Assembly: GCF_000512585.2 (NCBI RefSeq)
Contig: NC_089245.1
Coordinates: 1,054,001-1,118,000 of the forward strand
Reading direction: 5' to 3'
Source: Kwoniella bestiolae CBS 10118
Lineage: Eukaryota > Basidiomycota > Tremellomycetes > Tremellales > Cryptococcaceae
DNA length: 64,000 bases
The notes under the pieces were generated by a model, which did no database searches, was not told the origin of the DNA, and worked only from the letters and a program-made list of their open reading frames with translations. A program made the translations under genes and the position numbers. Below are positions 35,176 to 47,310 of the stretch, in pieces. Position 1 is the first letter of the stretch. Each line of letters opens with the position of its first letter.

Positions 35176-35970
35176 ATGTCAGCAGGAGCATGGTTAAGGT
35201 ATGTCCTCAATCTACGATACCCAATAAATCCCCGATCGTCTGATCAAAGCATCACGTATGGATCGTTAACATTGGGAATCATAGATGGGCGTTCATATCG
35301 ACTTCGAGTATGTACTGCTTCTCAGGTTGGACAGCACATCGATAGTATACTGACTAGTGAGGAACCGTTAGTAATCGGAGGTGGCGTGTTGATAATGAGA
35401 GGCGAGTAAATTCGAGCGCGGTGTTCGATTCAAATCTCGGAAGATCACCTATCAATCATCAGATACACTTTGGGCGAATGGCTAATGTATGATTGATCTC
35501 CTACCAACAGCAACCGTGCCAACAGAGGAAGAGTTCTATAATGTCAGTCATCCAGTTCATCTTATCATCCCCATCTACCACTCGACAAGGACCGGCCCAT
35601 GTCTACCATACCATCCCTCTCGCATAGCAAACCAAAACAAGCTATAATAACATAAACTGAACTTCCCCATCTACATAGAAACTATCCCCCGAGCTGAAAC
35701 GAGAGATGGACAAGATAATACGCCAGCGAGAGGGCAGTCAAACGATGAAAGAGAGGTTAAATGTGGGTTTCATATCGTTTCGGTCTGAACAACCTCGCCA
35801 GTGTATTCCCCAAGCAAGTGGGTGCATTCGCTGATATCATATCGATGTGATTCCCACTAATTTCACAGGAAGCAGGAGAGAAGGACGAGATCGTATGGGG
35901 AGATCAACTGTCTAATCGACCGACTGGTAATTTCGGTCCAGGTGGTTTCGGAGGTACGAGGAGGTTGTAG
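35176..35970 (+). CDS. CBP4: CBP4-like complex III assembly factor
   Basis: Small protein resembling Cbp4, a single-pass inner-mitochondrial-membrane chaperone needed for assembly of the cytochrome bc1 complex. The N-terminus MSAGAWLRW resembles the WVRW start of yeast Cbp4. A short membrane segment (LVIGGGVLIM) leads to ATVPTEEEFYNKLSPELKRE, matching the TPT...LSPELR block, then KERLNEAGEKDEIVWGDQ and a Gly-rich end. Exons: 35176-35198, a short one from 35285, a membrane exon ending at 35401, 35511-35542, 35689-35762, and 35879-35970. The intron after the membrane exon needs a GC donor (GCGAGT at 35402). The structure between 35285 and 35358 is uncertain: the best in-frame solution needs a 38-bp intron. 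Confidence 0.68.
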
Positions 35971-36367
35971 GAATTCACGTATCTGCGCAGCGCAACATGC
36001 CTTCATTCGATCAACCTCATAAGCTAAAGGAAAAGCGTAAATCAATCTTCTGCTTTAGTATATCATGTATTATCATCGTGTAACACAACACACATACGTC
36101 ACTTTTTTCAGCGACAGTTCTCGTTCATCGCATCGATGCATGGTCATGTCGATGAAGTAGATTGGATTGAACATCGAATTATAAGGTCTATCACTCTATT
36201 CCGTTATGATAATCATACGAAAAAAGGCTTTTCTCTCCAAGAGGATTTGGATACTGAATATACAACTACAGTTAAAAGTACAAACATAATGTTCAAATCC
36301 AATATACAAAACCAGGATATACATCCAATATATTGGATTTCAGCTCAAGCCAAAAGATTTTAATGGT
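35971..36367. other. Convergent 3' intergenic region
   Basis: AT-rich 3' flank of the CBP4-like gene and of the histidine kinase. No gene is seen. Confidence 0.6.
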
Positions 36368-39300
36368 CTATGCGCTCAACTTCTGACAGGCATTGGAAAT
36401 TATAAGTGAGATCACAGATTTCCCACATGGTTTGGAGTACCAGTCGTCCATGTTACACCTAAGTCATCAGAACGATCATTAGTAAAAGATACTCTTTGTA
36501 CCTCCTCCTGGGAAGTGCACCCACTCGACTAAACCTTTCTTCTTCTCATCGGCACTGGCCAGCGCGGTGACAGCTACGATCTGAGCTCTTTGCCTATCCG
36601 GGTTATCCTTTTCGATCATCCTCATCTCTATACTGGTTTGATATCCATCTTTCCTGGGCCTATCGTGATCATCAGATCTCATCAGTGGTGAGTTATAGCA
36701 TAACGGGCACAAGGAGTTCTCGCAACTTACATGTTGATATCGAGCAACACTGTCGATGCGCAAAGAAAAGGTATATCATTAGTCGCTATCAATCAACCCA
36801 AAATGATCGCCTCACCAATCAACGGGCCTGAAACAGTCTTGAATATGTCTATAGCTTCTTGACCATCTTCAGCTTCTAATATATCTTTAGGCTAAAAGCG
36901 AAGGTGAGGTTAGTTCTCCAAAAGAACGAATCACTCCTGGATACATGGCCATATGAACGGCAAATGATGAGACACTGGACCTACCGAAACTATCTGTTTC
37001 TGCAACAGCTTAACCAGTAGCGTCCTGTTAATCTTATTATCCTCCACCACCAAAACTTTGACATTAGCTTTTGCTTCGCTTTTTCCGTCACCTGTTCCAT
37101 TCCTCCCAGATAAGGGTACATTCACTGAACTTGGCCCAGAATCAGATGTAATCGATGTGCTCGCTGTATCTGGGAACGAGCTCGCTTCTCGTTCTGATGC
37201 CTGTTCAGTCGTCACGGGATGCCGTCTGTTGGGCTCGGTGTCTTCGGTCTTGGGTGTTGTGTCGTTGTCCCCATGTTCCACTGGCGATTGTGCAAGCTCC
37301 AATTCCTGCTTATATTTCTGTTTGGGTGACACAGATGGAAAGTATTCTCCAGTCGATAAGGATGCCATGGCCTCTTCGAGTTTCATATTTGACGGATTTC
37401 TATTCCCTGATCCACCTTTCGATGCGTACTGAGTGTCTTTCTTTGCCGAATGATCGCCGGGGGGGAAAGACCAATCGGGACGGCCAAAGCTATTCAGATC
37501 TCCTGAAACAGGTGAAGCGTGCTTCTTTCTTTGATCTGAGGGTCTCCCTTGATCGTTTCCTTCGGGTGACATCAGATGGGGGGTGTTGATCGCTCCAGAA
37601 TCGACTTGTACTTTTTCACCGTCGTTTTCCTCGTCAAACATATTTCTCAACCTCTCCGAGTGATTAGGGAACAATGTCTCTCTCAGGATAGAGGGATTCA
37701 TGGGTCGTTTGAATCTTCTGACTTGAAGATTCATCTCCTTTTCCAATTCCAGCACATCTTCATGAGCGGAATGTTCGTTGGTGATCAAGAAGACTATATC
37801 TTGTGTGTGTGCTCTTTGGAATAATTCTTCAGCCTGTTCGCGATTTTCCTCGATTCCCCCAAAGGCTACGACAAGTTGCGCATCTTCCGCATTCGTCACT
37901 ATCTCACATCCAATCTTGGCATACTGTCGATTCAACGCTTCGCCTACCATCTCGATTCGGGGGCCATTATCGGAAAATCCTGCGAAGCATACCTTTCGAT
38001 CGATATCCATCTGTTCATGATGCAATTTGAGTTGCCGTATGCTAGCTGTTGAACCCCTTCGACAGCCAGGTTCAGAATGAGACTCCGGGAACGGCATGGA
38101 TCGAAGTGGGAGTGGTACATCAATCTGGACAGTGGTCCCTGCCCTTGGAGCCGAGGAAATCTCCATGCAGCCTCCCATCAAATCGATGATTCGATATGCT
38201 AAATGGACAGAAAGACCTATGAACGAGGTATCAGCACATGAGACGTTCCTTAATGGAATATACATACCGCTGCCGGTTGCATGCTGATTTTCCTTTGCCC
38301 ACGGCTCGCCCAATTTGTCATTGACGAATGCCTGATGCATCCCTCGACCATCGTCCTTGATAGTGATGCTGACGAATTTGGTCATAGCGATCTGCAAGGA
38401 ATCTTTACCATCAGTGAGACCTCTTGGAGCAAAGGACCTGAACTGCTCACCTCCTCGCAATCCTCAGGCGGCAGTAGATCGACGACGTCGTCAATGTATA
38501 TCTCCACGCAGCCGTCAGAGTCGATGAATTTGTAAGCGTGACCAAGAACTTTTCCCAGCGCACTGCACGCCACGCATGCAATTAGCTGAAGCTACACACG
38601 AAACACTGCATGCATATCACGTACCGTCTCAATGCGCCCCCTGCATCCTCCGAGACCTGTTCTCCTAGAAGAGGAGGAATGATCTCAAAGATAGTCTCGA
38701 TCTTACAAATAGGTTGACCATTGGCTTTTCTCGATTTGCCATCTTCTTCGATTGCCTCTTGTATTATTTCCTCAATTAGGACCTCGAGAGAAGTTTGCGT
38801 GCCCACAGGAGTTGTCAGCAAGCCGTTATCTCCGAGGGAGTTCGAATCTTCTTTTCCTTTGAGATCAAGAAACGACAAGATATTGTCGACAATCCCATGC
38901 AGAGTTTTGTTGGACGTGTCTACAGCATCAAGGAAAGGTAAGAGACCTTTGACCTGTTCATTGCCAGCAACGGAACCAGGAGATCGAGGGGTCTCAGCTA
39001 TATCGTTCACCGATGACCGTAGAAGCTGTGTTATGCCTAGAATCTGATGGAGGGGTGTGCGCAATTCGCTACAATTCAAAAGGGTTAACACTGTAATTCA
39101 GAGCTTGAAACGCTGCACTCACTGCGCCTGTATATTTGAATAGGAGATCTGACTCTGCTCCAGAGCCCTGATTTTCTTCATGGCCAGTGCTGCAATAAGA
39201 CATCCACCCAAAATCCAAATGAAAGGCAAGGCCACCAAACTTGAATCGACGAGTGATGATGGTGGCTCATTCCAAGTCGCAAACATGACGAACTTGATTT

Positions 39301-41450
39301 TACCGTCGTGACCCATAAAAGTCGTACCCAAAGCGGTTTGCGCTTGAGGGGGCATAAGATTCATGATCTTTGACGAAAGAGGATCCTCGTTCTCTTCTCT
39401 GTCCCACCAGAATCGTCTCGTGGCGAAATAAACTCTCAGAAACTCCGCTAATACAGACTCAACTCCGTCCGCATCAAGACGGAACCGAATGCGAGGATCA
39501 TTGGCCGAAAAACCCAAGATTTCCGTACCTGACTGCCTGCCCCCGTAATTGATGACAGGTTCAACGTCCGCCGGCCAAGGTTCCCCTTTCAGATAGTCAT
39601 TGATAATTTTTTCCTTGGTCTCAATCCTTGATTTCCCCTTTTTGCCTTCCACGCTGCCCCCCGACGAACTTTGTTTCCTCATAAATAGCTGGTAATCCTC
39701 GAGGTTGACCACGGCTACTGCATCAGCTTTGAGTAGTTGCCGAAGCGTATTGGCGGCGTCGTCGTATAGATTTTGGTTGGCTACGATAGCCTGTCTCCTC
39801 GCATCTCGACTGTCTCTAGGACCAGCTTTGCTGGCGACCTGAGTGGAATCCGAAGTATCAGGCGGTGCCATTTTGGCCTGTGATGACGGATGAGGTGGAG
39901 GCGGCAGCGGGGCTGATGGGCCAGATAGCCCAGAGGAAGATCCGCTGAATGAAGAAGAAGACCGTTTCCGCGAAGGGTACCGTCGCTTGCTTCCCGAAGG
40001 TTCGGGAATTAGCGATCTTCGCAAAAAAGTGATAGATGCTTCGTACATCGCGCTCGCTCGCTTCGCCATGTACTCCGATTGCTAAGCGAGACGAATGTCA
40101 GACAAAATTTCAAAATTGTGGATGTCTGGAGTGTAGATGTCACTCACCAGTGTTGCCAGTTGATATACCAACATATTGGACAATTTCAGCAATAACGATC
40201 GTTCCCGCTGACTGAAGGAATATCTAGCTTTCACATCGTATATATTCAATGTGCCCAGATCGACCAACGATCCGTCTTTTCCGTGATATCGTAGTGGAGC
40301 TGCGGCGAAGAACTGAGAACAGAGTCAAAAGAGCTCGTCGGATATTGATCCAAGAAGAACACTCACTCTGAAATGCTTGTCTTCGAATAGCGGATTATTT
40401 TTCGTCCGCCAATCCTTTGTACAATCAGCAATGACCCAACAATCCCCATCGTGGATATCTATGACATGACTACAAGCAGTCTGAGGGGTTGGTCGTGATT
40501 CGGATGGTTTGTCTGGCTGAGTATTTACATCGAGGTCAACTTGTGTGCGAAGTCGTGGAGGGATTTTGATACTCACGTCGGAAGAGTAGACAAATTCCGT
40601 TTCATCGTGTATGATAGCAACCAACGATTGTGGGATGTCAAAGACCTATATCCCGGATTAGTCTAACAATCAAGGAAGACTTCCTTAAGAAAATAACGCC
40701 TACCAGCTCAGCCATTTCAGCGTACTTTGATAGAACAGCCTTTCTCCCATCTTCCTCTTCGCCCACAAGCCCTAATCGCCTGATTGCCCTTCTCCTTTTC
40801 AGTCTGGTCGACTTGCTTGGCGTAGGCCCAGGTAGCCAACCGTGTTCTTGATAATGTGTTTTCATCCTTTTCCTTTCATTCTTGGCCGACCTCCGATCAT
40901 CATCCTGAAATTCTTCTTCTCCTTTCGGCCCAAGTGCCGTCCTGGCAGTATCAAATGCGACGGGAATAGGATTCGACCCGCTCAAAGAGTTTTGCTCGTT
41001 GAAGTCGTAATCTTTCGGTTTGTCGTATGCCTGTATGTGAGGTGGATGTTCTGCGGCAGTTTCGAGATGTCTAAAAGGTCCAGGTATGTTTTCAGGTCGC
41101 GTGAACGGAACTCCATTTCCACCTATACTCGCATCCAGCGAGTCATCCGAATCACCGTGATGAACTAGAGGCGGTGGTCTGGGAAAGTGTGGTCTGTTCT
41201 GTGTCGGCGGAGGCAGTGTGACTGCCCAGTGCTGATCGTGCGTTTCTTCGATGATCGATGATGATCCTCCAGATGAAGACTCACGATCCCTTGCGTAGCT
41301 GAAGTGTCTCAGAGTCAACAATGGCCAACTACGCTGACGAGTGGTGAGACCACAGCATAATAAAGAGACCTACCATTTCAATGCTTCTGTCCATTCCTCT
41401 TCTGTCAAAGGGGGCGTTTCGCTGAATGGTATTGCCTCGTTCTGACACAT
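36368..41450 (-). CDS. GAF-domain hybrid histidine kinase
   Basis: Phosphorelay sensor with kinase and receiver on one chain, as in fungal Tco/HHK proteins. It starts MCQNEAIPFSETPPLTEEEW. A GAF domain follows (CWVIADC, FFAAAPLRY, DLGTLNIYDVKARYSFSQRER), then a long linker and one hydrophobic stretch (PFIWILGGCLIAALAM). The H-box NIQAHELRTPLHQILG is created only after splicing, as its His codon spans the intron near 39069-39120. The ATPase domain has ALGKVLGHAYKF (N-box), IKDDGRGM (G1) and ATGSGLSVHLAYRI (G2, also spliced). The receiver has VLVVEDN, LLDINMPRKDGY (phospho-Asp), AVTALAS and, in the last exon, DDWYSKPCGKS with the conserved Lys-Pro. The receiver is split by four introns. In the N-box the expected Asn before Ala is His, which is unusual. 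Which Tco paralogue it is cannot be told. Confidence 0.85.
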
Positions 41451-41546
41451 GGTATCCGGGTGGATGCTGAGACGATACTATGTGTGGAGATGGAAACCAT
41501 CAGAGACGGGTTGAGCCTTGTGTACTATTTGACCGAGAGGGGCACA

Positions 41547-41647
41547 ATCCAGTCCAATCCTATCCAGTGAAATCCTATCCAATCCAATCCAATCAAATCA
41601 GATCAAATCAAATCAGATCAAATCAAATCAGATCAAATCAAATCAAA
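41547..41647. repeat. Degenerate AATCC/AATCA pentamer repeat
   Basis: About 100 bp of AATCC units grading into AATCA and GATCA units, within the promoter or leader of the histidine kinase. Confidence 0.85.
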
Positions 41648-41686
41648 CCAGACCGAGACAATGCAATGTAATACGATATTGGCGAC

Positions 41687-41717
41687 AGTGACGGTGACGG
41701 TGACGGTGACGGTGACA
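41687..41717. repeat. GGTGAC hexamer repeat
   Basis: About five copies of a GGTGAC unit directly after the pentamer repeat. Confidence 0.8.
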
Positions 41718-42149
41718 ATGATGATGAGGATGATGATCGGTAATAACAATCTCATTCTCTCCTGTGGTCCGAGGAATGGTGCTAAATGTGAGCATGCAGT
41801 TCAGGGTGATAAAAGGGGGTGACACTCTGTGATGATCTCTTTCATCATCAGGAAAATAATCCTATTCATCTATTACGATTTAATGGATCTGATTACAATA
41901 ATTACAATTTTAAAACTTGATTCTATCGGGGTTTGACACCTATACGCCCAATCAAAACCACCCGTTTGCTGGGGTCAACACGTGTAGACATGTGACCGTC
42001 GCGTGCGTTCTTTGAATTCTCTTCCGGCGGAAGCTTGAAAAGGCAACGAAGCGGATCAGCGGAGGACATCTTAGATGACTCTTCAGAGTGAGGTATTCCT
42101 CGTCTCATCTCTCCTTTCTCATTCCATCCATATATCAAATCAATCTATC

Positions 42150-44153
42150 ATGTCAGACCAGAGCATATCAGAATCACAACCCCCCGTCTATGGTACTCAG
42201 GCAGAAGCCATCGCAACTGAAGGCGAAACCTCGTCGCCCAAGAAACCCCGAGCGAGGTTAGGTCCCACCGAGATTGTCCATCTCCCAGCATCGGACTCTG
42301 AGCCAGAGGACGACGAGGAACCACCTCGTATACCCGGTGAGGCGCAGGATATAGGAGATGATGGTGATTTCTTGAAAGACTATCCAGAGGATACAGAGGT
42401 GAGGAACAACTTTGTCCTTGCTGGAGCGAAATCTCAACTAGGTCTTTGAGCTGACATGGTGGATCACGTTAGGATCTTCAATTACAACATCTTCGACTGA
42501 AGTCTTCTTCCATAGCTCCTCTGAATATACCTAGGTTCTCAAAATACCTCAAGAGATTATGTCTTAGACAAAATGAAATTACCTCGCCACTACCCTCTGG
42601 GGTGTTCGAGGGATTATCAGAATTGGAGGAATTGGATTTATATGACAACAGGTTGGGAAGTAGGGTCGAGGAAGAAGAGCTAAAGGGGTGCGAGAGCCTG
42701 ACGTGAGTAGATGGTCCTCTTGTACTGTCTATCTGTATTTAAATATATCTGCCCAACATCATTGTCGGAGTAATGAGTCAGTAGGCTATGAGCGTGTAGT
42801 ATGGAAGTGCTTGGCATACCCGCCGCATAGTCGAACTACGTTTAGTGCCATTTGAGTCCCTTTGTTCGTTCATTTTGTATATCAGGAGGACTGTTCCGAT
42901 GGATATACCCATCATCCGAATTCCAGATATGGTTATAGAATGGCTTTCCAGTCGTCATTTTCAAGTCACAGCGAATATTCCTTCATTCCTCCAACTTGAT
43001 TGGCATTTCTACAACGCATACAGGGACGAGCTGACTCCTCTTTTTCCCCAGCTCACTAGACTTGTCATTTAACAATCTCCGACATGCCCCCTCTTTACCC
43101 TCTTTGACCAAGCTGAACGTCCTATACCTGGTTCAAAATAAGATATCCCACATTGAACCTGGTAAATTGGATTGGTGTAAGGATACCATCACATCGATCG
43201 AACTGGGTGGGAATCGGCTCAGGGCAATTGAGAATTTGGATAGTTTGAGGAAGTTGGAGGAATTGTGGTTGGGTAAGAATAAAATTAGGTCTCTGGAGGT
43301 GAGTGCGGGTCTAGTTCGGGCTGGAGTTGGTTACCAAGTTGAGGATAGGGCGGGGTGAGAAGGACGGTTGTGTGATGAAGGAGATGTAGGGAATGAGGGG
43401 AAGATATAGTTTGATACGGATGAACTTTAGCTGATGGCGTCATTCATGCCCTTAGAACCTCTCGACGTTCTCGTCACTTCGTATTCTCTCTATCCAATCT
43501 AATAGAATAACCAAGATGGAGAACCTGGATGCGCTAGTCAACCTGGAAGAACTGTATCTATCGCATAATGGTCTGACCAAGATTGAAGGCTTAGAGAAGA
43601 ATGTGAGTGTTTCGTGCTGTCCCGCACTCTGTAATTATATTATAACCCATCTGACTATTTCAGGGGGAAATATCCCCTTCGACCTGCAAGAGAGGACCAA
43701 GCTGACTCTCTGTTCTTGTTGAATTCCAGACGAAGCTCAAAACGCTTGATATAGGTAACAACATGATAGAAGCAATTGAAGGTATCTCGCACTTAACTGA
43801 ATTAGAAGAATTCTGGGTGAGTGACCAACTCCCTCCACTGCACAACTAATTGAAATTCTCCAAAGCTGTTACTAACCGTGCGATATGGGACAATAATAGG
43901 CAAGCTACAACAAGATCCCTAACCTGCATTCCCTCGACTCGCAACTCCGTCCCCTACCAAATCTCGAGACGGTCTATTTGGAGGGTAACCCATGTCAGAT
44001 GAATGATATGACGGGTTATAGGCGGAAGATCATCTTGGCTTTACCTCAGATCAAGCAGATCGACGCGACGTGAGTCCGTCCTTGACATGTCGTATGGGTA
44101 TAGGGTTCGTACTGATTGTTGGGGTGTAATGTAGGTATGTCAAGCTTTCGTAA
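42150..44153 (+). CDS. SDS22: SDS22, PP1 regulatory subunit with leucine-rich repeats
   Basis: Nuclear regulator and assembly partner of protein phosphatase 1 (PPP1R7 in animals). An acidic N-terminal end (MSDQSISES... SDSEPEDDEE) precedes a run of about ten SDS22-type leucine-rich repeats, such as LRQNEITSPL, LEELDLYDNRLG, LDLSFNNLRH, ITSIELGGNRL, LEELWLGKNKI, LRILSIQSNRITKMENLDAL, LEELYLSHNGLTKIEGLE, LKTLDIGNNMIEAIEGI, and the LRR cap LETVYLEGNPCQMNDMTGYRRK. The protein ends IKQIDATYVKLS, the usual SDS22 C-terminus. The start at 42150 is preferred to the in-frame ATG at 42075 because it gives the normal acidic end. The third intron (42703-43051) is 349 bp, far longer than its neighbours. 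Confidence 0.92.
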
Positions 44154-44605
44154 TTTGATAGTGCGATACTGCACAGATCGCATAGATGGAGGGAAGAGAA
44201 TTAGGAGGTTAGGTATGGGTAGAGTAGTGTTTCACTTGAACCTTCATCATGGAGAAATGGGCGGTATAACTTGTATACACGAGAGATTCCATAGATCACT
44301 GATTGGTGAATACATGTTTGGCCAGTGAGGCGATGTACATGATTAGACGTAGTCTCAACAAATCAAGTGGATAGGCAAGAACAACATGACTCGCACTCGG
44401 ACATTTCATACATTCACATGTGATCATGCATCCTCACGGTACAAACATGACTGGATCAGTTATGAAAATACGCGTAAATCTACTAATACTCTATGTGCCC
44501 AAAGAATAATCCTATTCTACAAATGCAAGATCGTATACATTTAGCATGTCTTCTTTATCTTCTTCTTTTCTTTTCTTTTCTTTGCTTCTCAATAGCACTG
44601 TCCAT
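44154..44605. other. Convergent 3' intergenic region
   Basis: 3' flanks of SDS22 and hapX. No gene is seen. Confidence 0.6.
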
Positions 44606-47310
44606 TCAAATCCTCCGTCTCTTCCCATCCCTCTCGTCACCCCCCTCACTCTCCGGCCCAGGCGTAGCTTTATCAAGCATCTTCAATGCCTCCCTCACAG
44701 CAGAGGTCTCAATATCGAAACCTCTCTTCTTATTATTCTGATGATGATTATAACTCAACGAGGCTGAGGTCGATCCTGAGCTTAGAGGTTTGGCATTCAA
44801 CGAGACTGGGGAAGGGGGCATGGGCGAGGGTGAGGGAGAAGCGAATCCCCCGAGAACATTGGTTCGTCTAGCTACGACGTCGGCGAGGAGAGCGAGGGAT
44901 GCGAATTTGGCATTGGGGTGGGCCTATCGTTTAATGTAGGTCAGTCATTGCAACGTACAACATCATCAACATGGGAGGATGATTGAACCTACCTTGAGTT
45001 GTTTCCATGCCTGATCTGGTCTTAGTGTCTCATGACCCTCCTCATTGCCAGGACCCTCGATATGTACATGAATCATCGGTTCACCCGACTGATTTTCTAC
45101 ACTGGAGGCAGGTCCACCAAGTACGATCTCCCCCGTACATCCCGAACTATGTCCATGGTTCCCTCCGCACAGCTCTGGGTTCCCACAACATGCCATTTGC
45201 AACGGTGCGAGTATCGTTGGCTCATCATCTTCAAAGACTGGTACTGCTGGAGGCGGTGTAGGTGCCTTTGTCGACGACGGTCCAGCTTGTTGATTTTGAT
45301 TTTGACTGGGCGATAATAACGATTTGATGGACATACACCCGTTAGGACCCGAACAGTTCCCACATCCCTTTTTGGTGGTGCTACCTTCTAATCCCTCGGT
45401 AGCGTCGGGATGAGCGTCTTCGAAGAGGTGTTGACAGAACTCTCGACCTGGATGATAACGATCGTCAGCATTAGCATGAGCGTACACACAGCGCTACGTT
45501 CTATGGTATTACGCTTGAGGTAGTCCAATAATGTGATGCACAGTAGAAAAGTCAACTCACCAAACGAATCGTTCTTACATGCATCGCAATTATCCGGATC
45601 ACCTGTACAAACCGCCTCCTTCTTTGGCGACGTAGCCACCACAGCATTGTTCAAAGTCCATATAGACGATTTCGTGCTTTTCGATTTCAGCCGCAAAGGT
45701 ATGGCCGACGCCGAACTTGTAGCTCTGACCACGGTCGGGGGAGGTATGCTAGCAGAAGACGACGAGGAATTGGCGATAGATATAGCTTTGGTGATTCCCG
45801 ATGAACCCGAATGATTACTCTGTGTCTCCGAGGCAGCTCGGCACGCGCAGAATCCTCCTCCCGCACATAAACCACATCCATCGTCTATTGATTTCAAGGA
45901 TTTAGTAGGTGATGAGATGTTGGGTGAGGAGAGGATGATAGGTTTGATATCTTCGGGTGAATTTTGATCTTGATTCACTACCACTCTACACAGGCATTCG
46001 TCGGTGGAATGACATAATCCGCATGAGGACGACTGAGGCTGAACCAAGGTGACGTCTCTTCGTATAGCCTGGTTGACCGTGGAAGAGGAGGAAGAACCCT
46101 GTTGGCATGGACAGTCCGGATCGGGATTAGGGCAGATCGGACAGTCCAGCGTATCTCTTCGTTGTCTTGTTTGGTTATTGGTAGTGGAAGTCGATATGAG
46201 TGATATGTCATTGTTAGGTTGATTATACGAAGCTCGATGAGTCAACGATTGTCTCCTTTGAATAACAGGACTAGGTCCAGGAACAAGCGAATCAATAGTA
46301 TTTTGGTCCAGTTCCATTCTAACTATCGTTGTCGTGGTGGAAGGACTCATTCCCGATGATTTATTATTCTTCAAACTCTCCACTTCCACCTTCAACTGAT
46401 TGATCATCAATCCCAAAGATCTCTTCTCCGCCTCCCAAGTATTCCTATCATTGTTGAATTCAAGTAATTGATTCTGTACGTTGTTCAATTCGTTCTTCAA
46501 CCTTTCGTTATCCGTCTTCAGTGCTCTGGCCACTTCCTGTAGTCGAACGTTGGAATGGATTTCATCAGCTTCATATTGCCGTAATCTTTCTTCGAGGGTT
46601 TGAATGTAATCTGTTCGTCTGGCTCGGTGGGCCCGTTGAGAAAGTCGGTTCTGCGATTGGCGTTTCTGCAAACAGTACGGCAGTGTCAGCATTGAAACCT
46701 ATAACAACTGATGAAGAGAAAGGGCGAAGGTAGCAAATATCACAAAAAGAGGTGCCAGAGATCAAAGAGAGAGCAGAGCCATACCCAAACTCACATTATC
46801 AGGTTCCTCCACACTAACCTTCCTACCAGGCTTAGCACGTTCGGGCAACACCCACTCTTTACTAGGTTTAGCAAAGATCTTCCCAGCGGACGAAGAAGTA
46901 TCTTTCCCCGGGACCATAAGTGGAGCCACGGCAGCAGCGGCAGAGGAAGAAGCGGTGGGCGTAGAGGCCGTCGAGGAAGTACGAGAGGGCATTGCCGGAC
47001 GGGTGGAAGGTGAGGGTGCGGAGGGGGTGGTGGTGGTGGTGGTTGATTTGGGTGGGAGGGGTATCTTCATAGATGATGATGAGCCTACAGAAGAGTTGAG
47101 GAGTGGTCGAGCAGCAGGTGTAAGTTGAGAGGAGGATGCGCTAGGTTTAGGTCTAGGCATCATTGGTCTTTGACCTGATGACGATGGGCGAGGTTGGACT
47201 TTCTGGGTGGGTTGTTTAGGTAACATTGTGGGTGCTGGTCGAGTGGCGAGGGATGAGGAAGATGAGGTAGGAGGGGGAGGAGGTCTAGGTTGAGGGATGG
47301 CTAATGACAT
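44606..47310 (-). CDS. HAPX: HapX-like iron-responsive bZIP regulator
   Basis: Iron-homeostasis transcription factor that works with the CCAAT-binding complex. Four exons (47310-46795, 46665-45561, 45447-44993, 44923-44606) splice in phase to 797 residues. The N-terminus is Pro/Ser-rich, then the Hap4-like motif KEWVLPERAKPGRK (about residues 150-165) that contacts the CCAAT complex. The bZIP basic region QSQNRLSQRAHRARR is split from it by intron 1 and followed by a leucine-zipper/coiled coil. Cys-rich iron-sensing segments follow: CPICPNPDPDCPCQ, CGLCHSTDECLC, CGLCAGGGFCAC, CTGDPDNCDACKND with FCQHLF, CGNCSGPNGC and CCGNPELCGGN. The C-terminus is basic (DGKRRRI). In Cryptococcus and Aspergillus, HapX controls genes for iron use and uptake. 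GATA-type sites lie upstream. Confidence 0.93.

Larger units (their letters stand above)
41451..42149. other. Divergent promoter region with simple repeats
   Basis: Between the histidine kinase and SDS22. It carries the two simple repeats listed separately. An in-frame upstream ATG for SDS22 lies at 42075. Confidence 0.6.

Noticed and set aside
36479..36763. Histidine kinase receiver seemed to lack the conserved Lys-Pro (open frame ends WVHFPGGGTKSIFY)
   Set aside because: A GTGGGT...CTTAG intron inside that frame joins GLVE to CNMDDWYSKPCGKS, which restores the motif. The terminal residues of the open frame are intron.
41547..41717. Possible CRISPR array
   Set aside because: Units are 5-6 bp with no spacers, and the host is a eukaryote. 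These are simple repeats.
42780..42860. Stretch resembling a tRNA T-arm (GTCGAACTAC)
   Set aside because: No acceptor stem, D-arm or anticodon arm can be formed around it.
42845..43072. 75-codon frame as a separate gene
   Set aside because: It lies inside the SDS22 intron and runs into the next exon in the wrong frame, with no recognisable features.
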